From Arcuatula senhousia (taxonomy: Eukaryota; Mollusca; Bivalvia; Mytilida; Mytilidae), in contig OZ020314.1 in the NCBI GenBank assembly GCA_963971305.1, positions 248,001 through 312,000 on the forward strand: a DNA stretch of 64,000 bases, in the 5' to 3' direction. The stretch's first letter is position 1. Each line of letters starts with the position of its first letter. Positions 58,256 through 64,000 of this stretch are shown piece after piece. A program made the translations under genes and the position numbers. The notes under the pieces were generated by a model. It saw only the letters and a list, made by a program, of their open reading frames with translations. It was not told where the DNA came from and did not search any database.

Positions 58256-59095
58256 GAAAATAATTTTTTTAAAGTAAATCCGTAATTATTCAGATTTTTT
58301 TTTGCCTACGAGACCTTCATTGTGTTGTTCGGTGTTGTAGTATTGTAGTATTTAAATGCAAATAGGGTAAACGCAAGCCAATTTCCACCTGCTGTAAGAT
58401 GAGTTCACATAAAATGGTTTTGGTAAATATGTGTGTTTCAAAATGATACAAAATTCAAAACAGAATCCAAACTTGTTACTTTTTTCTTCGCCGGACAAAA
58501 CATATTCTATTTAAATGCCTTTACGTGAATCTTAGTACGTTTTGTTATTCTTTCGTGAACTCTTCTAGTTGAGGTTTACCAGGTGTGATTTCTGCGAGAC
58601 GCCGGAAGCCCTTTCGTGTTATTTTTTTTCATTTAACCGAAAAAAATACTGTCCATCTTGGAAATATAAAAGAAATCGACCAGTGCGTATTTTGTTATAC
58701 TAGTAAGAGATAGGGTATGTTAATAAGACAAACTGTATGTAAAACTAATTTGGGACCGACGAGTTGACGAACGGGCGTACGGAACCGAACACTATATATG
58801 ATCATCTACCTTCGAAATAAAGAAAGAAAAAAACTGACGACGGCAAAAGCTATGTACATAAAATATTAAATCAGCGTTTTTACTAAGTTCACGTTGTAGT
58901 AAATACTTAAAAAAAACTCAGAAAATTTACGGATTGCAAAGTATCATTCAGCGGACAACACAAATAATAAGTTTATATTGTATAATTTATTACATACAAG
59001 TAGCCACATGCTTAGGTAGTATAGTTTGTTATACTTCAAGAATCCTGTCAAAAGGGTTTAAACCCACACAAACAACACAACACAGAATATTGTGC
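58256..59095. other. No gene seen
   Basis: AT-rich non-coding, no repeat recognised. Confidence 0.45.
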
Positions 59096-59480
59096 TCCGT
59101 GGTGACAGCATTATACTAAGTGGTTACAACTTTATACTCAGTCGTTGCATGGATCATTTTACAGTGTCTATTCAACATTATAATCTGGGGTTACACCATT
59201 ATACTCTGGGGTTACAACATTATACTCTGGGGTTGCATTATTATACACTGTCTTTTCAACATCATAATCTGTGATTACACCATTATTCTATGCTGTAACA
59301 ACATTATACTAAGTTTGTGCAACATTCATGACATTATACTCAGTACTTACAGCATAATACTTTGTGATTACAACTTTATACTATGTGGGTACATATTTAT
59401 ACTATGTGGGTACATATTTATACTATGTGATTACAACTTTATACTATGTGGTTACAACTTTATACGCTGTCGTTATACAG
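59096..59480. repeat. 21-bp minisatellite
   Basis: About 17 units of roughly 21 bp, such as ggttacaactttatactatg and gtgggtacatatttatacta. The period is a multiple of three, so a frame stays open through it. This is repeat translation. Confidence 0.8.
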
Positions 59481-59985
59481 CTGGGTGCAGACCAAGCATA
59501 ACCCTGACTAGACGCGTAGTGCACATTACGTGCACTGACTATCGCGTCTGCACGTCTACTAAGTTAACACAGCAGACGCGCGTCCATTGAATTTTCGTCC
59601 ACTTGAAAAATAGGAGTAGCTCTTTTGACTACTAAGTGCACTTTTCATGTGTCTACAAAGTGCACATTAAAGTAAACGCGAAAACTTGCGTCTATTTTTA
59701 CGTCTTCTTAGCGGTCAAGTGCACATTGTAGACACAGTAAACGCAAGTTTACTTTGGGGATAACTTTTAACTACAGCTGTACGTCTGCCTTGTTTAAGAA
59801 TATTTTCACCCATATTTAACAGGTATTAAATATGTTAAAAATACTTTTTTCATCAACAAAACTTATAAAAATCAGACTGAACATATGTGAGTATCCAAAT
59901 ATATTCAGAGAAAGATTTTATAGAGTTTTTACACTAAACTTACATGTATCTTCATGCAAAATGGGGATCGTTCTGTTATGAAAAT
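59481..59985. other. No gene seen; small inverted repeats around gtgcac
   Basis: Several gtgcacatt / agtgcac and gacgcg motifs at 59505-59735 in both orientations suggest a small inverted-repeat element, but I could not define its ends. Confidence 0.4.
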
Positions 59986-60485
59986 TCGTTGGCTATAATA
60001 ATTTACATGTAGTTAGTTGTTGCTTTGCTTCCAAAGCTATACTAGGAAGATACACATTAAAGGGGCAATTAAATGAACATGAAAAGATAATAAAATGAAG
60101 GAAATGGGGACACAAGGTCAATTTGAATGCAATTGAAGAATGAGTGATGGGTATGGTCGGACAATTTAGCCTCGGGACCACACGGGTCTTCCCTTATCGA
60201 CCCCTACAGCAGGTTTCTAACTACCGAGGAACGTGTATTTCTCAACACGTTGCACCACTACGCTGTCATGTTTTCCGCATTTTTAGCTTGACGACCCCGC
60301 CATTCTTTATGACATGCAGGACTATTCTATTCAATCACCTGACGCACACATCAAAATCAGTATATAGGTAAATTGGTCTGACCCGATGAATGTCATGTTA
60401 TTTGAGCACCCTGTGGCGATCTTTTGCCGAAAAGCTTAGCCATCCTGCGGACCTAATCGCCAACCGGAACCCCCACGGGTTACTA
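59986..60485 (-). mobile_element. SINE-like repeat (GTCCCGT-head family), inverted
   Basis: On the minus strand it begins near AACCCGTGGGGGTTCCGG (60482) and ends with GCTTTGGAAGCAAAGC then AACAACTAACTACATG. The aact-type tail is the one seen at the end of the plus-strand copy 60897-61395. Confidence 0.65.
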
Positions 60486-60639
60486 ACAATTCAAATTAAA
60501 GTCTATACACTGTCATTGTATTTATAGAGATATTAAATACCAGTGACTTATTTTTATTTCCCCGCGCCGGCATGTCGGGGGGATTAAATTTTACCCATGT
60601 CCGACCGTACGTTCGTCCGTAAGAATTTCCTTTAAGATT

Positions 60640-60896
60640 TTCTCACAAACCGTACATGAAAACGATTTGAAACTTGGCAGGAAGGTTCAGTATGACAAAC
60701 TGTAAGTCCTTGGCGACTTTCAGACCCGTCGGGAGTCTTCTTTCTGTTTAGGACTGGCCTCATATGGAGGAAGATGTACGGGACATGAACGCCCCCGCAC
60801 CCCAAGACAAAAAGTAGATGTCCAACATGCCCTAAAGATCACTTCGCTTTATTGTCATTCCGAACCATCCTGCAAGATTTGAAATCATTCACATGT
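60640..60896 (+). repeat. Dispersed repeat P, copy 4
   Basis: Cacaaaccgtacatgaaaac, aaacttggcaggaaggttc, gatttgaaatcattcacatg and the aagacaaaaagtagatgtcc block follow the family order. It is broken by the SINE-like copy at 60897, and repeat P-like sequence resumes at 61396 (acattcacatgtatggttta), so the SINE-like copy inserted into this repeat. Confidence 0.6.
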
Positions 60897-61395
60897 AGTC
60901 TCGTGCGGGGCCCGGGAGGCGAATAGGCTCGCAGCAGCGCTAAGCTTGTCGGTAAAAGTCCACTAAAGAGCGCTCAGAAACCTGACATCAGGGTCAGGCC
61001 GCTTTGCCCCAGGTGGTTGAATGGGGCAGCCCTGACATCGAGAGATGCAGGGTCGTCAGGCGATTATGCGGAAAACCTGACCGCAAACCATAGTGGTGCA
61101 CCGTGTTGGGAAAAATGTCACGTTCCTCGCACGTTAAAGAACCCTGCTGCAGGTCTCGGTAAGAGTAGGACCCGTAGGATCCCCATGCAGGAGGCGAAAT
61201 TTCCCGTCCCTACCAATCACTCCTTTTTCCAGTGGCAGTCAAAACTCTCCTACCCGATTGGCCTTGTGTCCCCATTTCCTCCACTTCATCGTCGTTTCAT
61301 GTTCATTCTATCACCACTTTCATGTTCATCTCCGGCGGATTTAGCCGAAATCGCGCTGCTTGGGAGTAAAGCAATAACTAACTAACTAACTAACA
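60897..61395 (+). mobile_element. SINE-like repeat with (AACT)n tail
   Basis: It starts gtctcgtgcggggcccggga and ends aataactaactaactaac, a tetranucleotide tail like those of LINE-mobilised elements. Flanking sequence cattcacatgta is present on both sides (60887-60898 and 61393-61405), consistent with a target-site duplication. The internal frame of about 120 codons is not supported as a gene. Confidence 0.72.
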
Positions 61396-61951
61396 TTCAC
61401 ATGTATGGTTTATGGGAAAACTTGACTTACTTTTTCATACAAATTTCAATATTGGTCCAGTCCCAAAAAATGAACTAGAAAGAGGCATTAGCATCGCTTT
61501 ATACGTAAAATTTATTATCCTAAACCACTCAGGCAACTTTCAAATTATTCTCATATATGAATTCTGATGAAAGCCCACGACAGAAATTCGTACAGACGGA
61601 CGGACGAATGGGCATGAGTAAATCTTGATGCCCCTTACATGTCGTTGCAGAAACGCATAAAACTATCCCGTCTATTTTTGGGGTGCCGATTCATTAAACA
61701 CTCAGTCTTTTTAAATACATATTTTGTTTAGTATATCAAAAGCTATCTTAGTTTCTAAAAACATCTATTCTATAAGCAAATAAGGGCTTGCATCAATTCG
61801 CAACTCAAGAAATTTTAAAGAAGATATATTTTGCTTGTATAGACAAATATAAATGGATTTTTAACTCTCAGATAAGAACAGATTTTGGTTTCATTTATAG
61901 AGGTATAGATTTATCGTCCTTTGCCGAATCACTAGTCTCGAACCCAAACTC
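61396..61951. other. No gene seen; end of repeat P
   Basis: Repeat P continues to about 61620 (tgaaagcccacgacagaaat). The remainder is AT-rich. Confidence 0.45.
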
Positions 61952-62571
61952 ATGCTGCGTTCACACGTACAACTACTTAATGCGCATTCAATCCTCATTA
62001 CCAAAGCGCATTGAACTGAATGCGAATTCGATAACGTCGTTTGCGTTCACACGTTTCTCCAATTCGCATTCAATTCGAATTGAAACTGATATCCGTTCAC
62101 ACATCTTTACCACTCAATTCGCATTGGACATTTTTCGTTCCTGGAAGTCTGCTATGACGTCAAGGATTAATGACTTCGTAAACGTTAAAGTTCATGCATG
62201 ACCCCTTCTTTGGATTTTATTCCGTTACATTTGATGTTAGATACATTTTCAATTGATGCAATTAAATATTTATTTTTAATTGATGCAATTAGATTTATTT
62301 TTAATTGATGCAATTAGATATATTTAGGGCACTTGTCATAATTCGAATTAGATAAATGTTTCCGTTCACACGGCAATGCAATGCGCATTGAATGCGAATT
62401 ATCCAATTCGAATTATCGAAAACGTATCATCATAGCGAATTGGATAATCCGCATTATTTCAATTCGAATTGATTCGCATTAAAATAGTTTTATGTGTGAA
62501 CGCGTCAAAATTTTTGAATGCGAATTGAAATCGAATTGAATGCGCATTATTTGTAAGTGTGAACGCAGCAT
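61952..62571. mobile_element. 620-bp TIR element with GAATTGAATGCG motif repeats
   Basis: The perfect 15-bp inverted ends atgctgcgttcacac and gtgtgaacgcagcat bound it. Internally there are many copies of gcattcaattcgaatt and its complement, plus further tgcgttcacac / gtgtgaacgc subterminal copies. An ORF crossing the left end is an artefact. No transposase. Confidence 0.7.
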
Positions 62572-62689
62572 ATTACTACCAAGGTAGTGAGTCTCTTATC
62601 ATCTATTGATAAGCGTCTGGGTGATCGAGACTACCGAATCACCTGAATTAATTTACTCTAGTTTCCACTCGAGTTCACGCTGCTGATGG

Positions 62690-63180
62690 CGTTTGGGTTG
62701 TAATACGAAATTTTGTACGATGTGTCTTGTTTCTTGTGGCGATTGAATATGAAATGATAATGAAGTGGGCGAAAAGGGGCCACAAGGCCAATTGGGTAGG
62801 AGAGTTTTGACTGCCACTGGCAAAGGAGTGTTGGGCAGGAACGGAAAATTTATACTCCTGCACGGGGATCATCCGGGTCCTATTCTCACCAAGACAGCAG
62901 CAGGATTCTTTAACGTGCAAAGAACGTGACATTTTTCCCCAACACGGTGCACCACTATGGTTTGCGGTCAACTTTTCCGCATTATAGCCTGACGACCCCG
63001 CCATTCATTATCACAGGGCTGTCACATTTAACCACCTTGAGAACACATCCCAGTCGCTTTGTGGGCAAAGAAGCCTGACCCGATGTCAAGTTTCTGAGTT
63101 CTCTTTAGTGGACTTTTACCCACAAGCTTAGCGCTGTTGCGGGCCTATTCGGCACCCGGAACCCGCACGGGTTCTTTAGT
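62690..63180 (-). mobile_element. SINE-like repeat (GTCCCGT-head family), inverted
   Basis: On the minus strand it starts AACCCGTGCGGGTTCCGG (about 63174) and passes GCTTGTGGGTAAAAGTCCAC, AACCATAGTGGTGCACCG and CGTTCTTTGCACGTTAAAG, following the order of 60897-61395. The tetranucleotide tail is not visible at its 3' end. Confidence 0.65.
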
Positions 63181-63734
63181 GATAAGCATACCCACTCTGC
63201 TACATTTATAAAACAAAGATGACCGTAGGATTATTATGTTAAAGCGAGGTACGATTCATCATACTACACCGTGGGTACTTCATGTATCTAGTTTATAGTT
63301 CATCACTACAGCAGTATAGCACGAGAAATCTGTTTCGAGCATGAAAGTTTCCTTTTTGCAATTGACTGCCATTAAAATAGCTTCAGTTGGCTTGGAAGTA
63401 AAGAACCGACTGACATAGAATAGAAAAGGGAAGACAAGACATAATCCACAATGCTAAAGCTGTGTAACAAATTTAAAATCAACCCGTTAAGAAGAACCCG
63501 AAACAAATATGTTACGAAAATTTGTTTGGATCTACATGGGTTATGATATCAACCGGTATGTAAACTACGCAAAATGATTACAACGATGCCGCCATAACCG
63601 ATGCATCAGTTTGTTTAAGTGAAAGTTGTTTATTTTGCTGGCTAAGTTGGTACCTTACTGATTTAGCATTGTGTGTTAACATTTGACTAGTCTTGTTTTC
63701 ATGTTCGATGATTTGATTTTTAAACAAGAATCCC
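63181..63734. other. No gene seen
   Basis: AT-rich non-coding up to the LINE fragment. Confidence 0.45.
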
Positions 63735-64000
63735 GCGTAGAAATATATTATTTTCCAAAAATCAAGCACATAGAAGAAATTGAGAATGTCCAAAGACGTG
63801 CAACAAAGCAACTACCAGGAATGTCAAACCTAACGTACGAAGAACGACCAAGACGATTGAAATTACCATCACTAGCGTACAGACGAGTTCGAGGAGATAT
63901 GATAGAGCTGTTTAAAATATTGACCAACAAATATGACCCTGAAGCAACAGACTTTATAAGAATGAACCCTGGAACAACAACAAGGGGACATGACAAGAAA
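63735..64000 (+). pseudogene. LINE-type reverse-transcriptase C-terminal fragment, cut by the window edge
   Basis: A plus-strand frame open to the window end encodes IENVQRRATKQLPGMSNL, TYEERPRRLKLPSLAYRR, VRGDMIELFKILTNKYD and then FIRMNPG. The QRRATK / YEERxxRLxLPSLxYRRxRGDMI series is the signature of the C-terminal part of non-LTR (jockey/CR1-like) retrotransposon polyproteins. Upstream of about 63735 similarity stops, so the left side is truncated. The minus-strand open frame here is its shadow. Whether it is intact to its stop cannot be seen. Confidence 0.8.

Noticed and set aside
59092..59590. 156-codon plus-strand frame
   Set aside because: It is generated by a 21-bp minisatellite whose period is a multiple of three.
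61017..61385. 122-codon plus-strand frame
   Set aside because: It lies entirely inside a SINE-like repeat present in several diverged copies where the frame is not kept.
61788..62201. 137-codon plus-strand frame
   Set aside because: It runs from unique sequence into a TIR element across its left end; it is an accidental frame.

Overview
The window looks like AT-rich, repeat-laden nuclear DNA from a bivalve mollusc, most like a mussel (Mytilus-type). This is inferred from the pearl/HINE-like elements with tandem cores and GACGG-type microsatellites, from (AACT)n-tailed SINE-like repeats, and from a DZIP3-type HEPN / STAND NTPase / ankyrin gene of the kind expanded in bivalves. No search was run. 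No rRNA, true tRNA or CRISPR array was seen.

The only convincing gene is on the minus strand and runs from about 51.5 kb (or 41.7 kb) down to 28.8 kb. Its modules, in transcription order, are: a possible transmembrane exon (51400-51525), two Ig-domain exons (41408-41701 and 38945-39235), a HEPN domain split over two exons (34932-35141 and 33033-33271) with an RNFLAH motif, a coiled-coil linker exon (31263-31458), and a long last exon (28792-30953) with a STAND-type P-loop NTPase and C-terminal ankyrin repeats. From the first HEPN exon to the stop the predicted junctions keep one frame (936 codons including stop). The Ig and TM exons are all symmetric phase 1-1 and so can be joined or skipped without breaking the frame. 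I read it as a candidate Ig-bearing STAND receptor with a HEPN ribonuclease-like effector. The membrane topology is unresolved because the TM exon lies upstream of the Ig exons.

The most unusual feature is a perfectly phased 60-bp (20-residue) array at 31731-33076. It is an amplification of the end of the HEPN exon together with its splice donor. Nearly every unit carries CAG|GCAAGT, the consensus for GC-AG introns, at exactly the place where the reading frame joins the next exon. The array could therefore be a ladder of about 20 alternative donors, each adding 20 residues.

The rest is mobile and tandem DNA. 0-13 kb: a 1.75-kb inverted-repeat element (2609-4357), a C2H2 zinc-finger pseudogene (about 6.06-6.66 kb, minus), and TIR elements (8736-9153; 11427-12330). 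13-24 kb: reverse-transcriptase fragments with a common 3' tail, a 49-bp satellite (14760-16560), and pearl/HINE-like cores. 24.7-28.0 kb: an 82-bp satellite just beyond the gene's 3' end. 33-51 kb (introns and upstream): at least four families of helentron-like non-autonomous elements, some nested and some joined head to tail, plus a GC-rich minisatellite between the Ig exons. 51.6-64 kb: a tRNA-derived SINE, nested inverted-repeat elements, a small element with a perfect 9-bp target duplication (56867-57082), SINE-like copies, a 620-bp TIR element, and a LINE reverse-transcriptase fragment running off the right edge.
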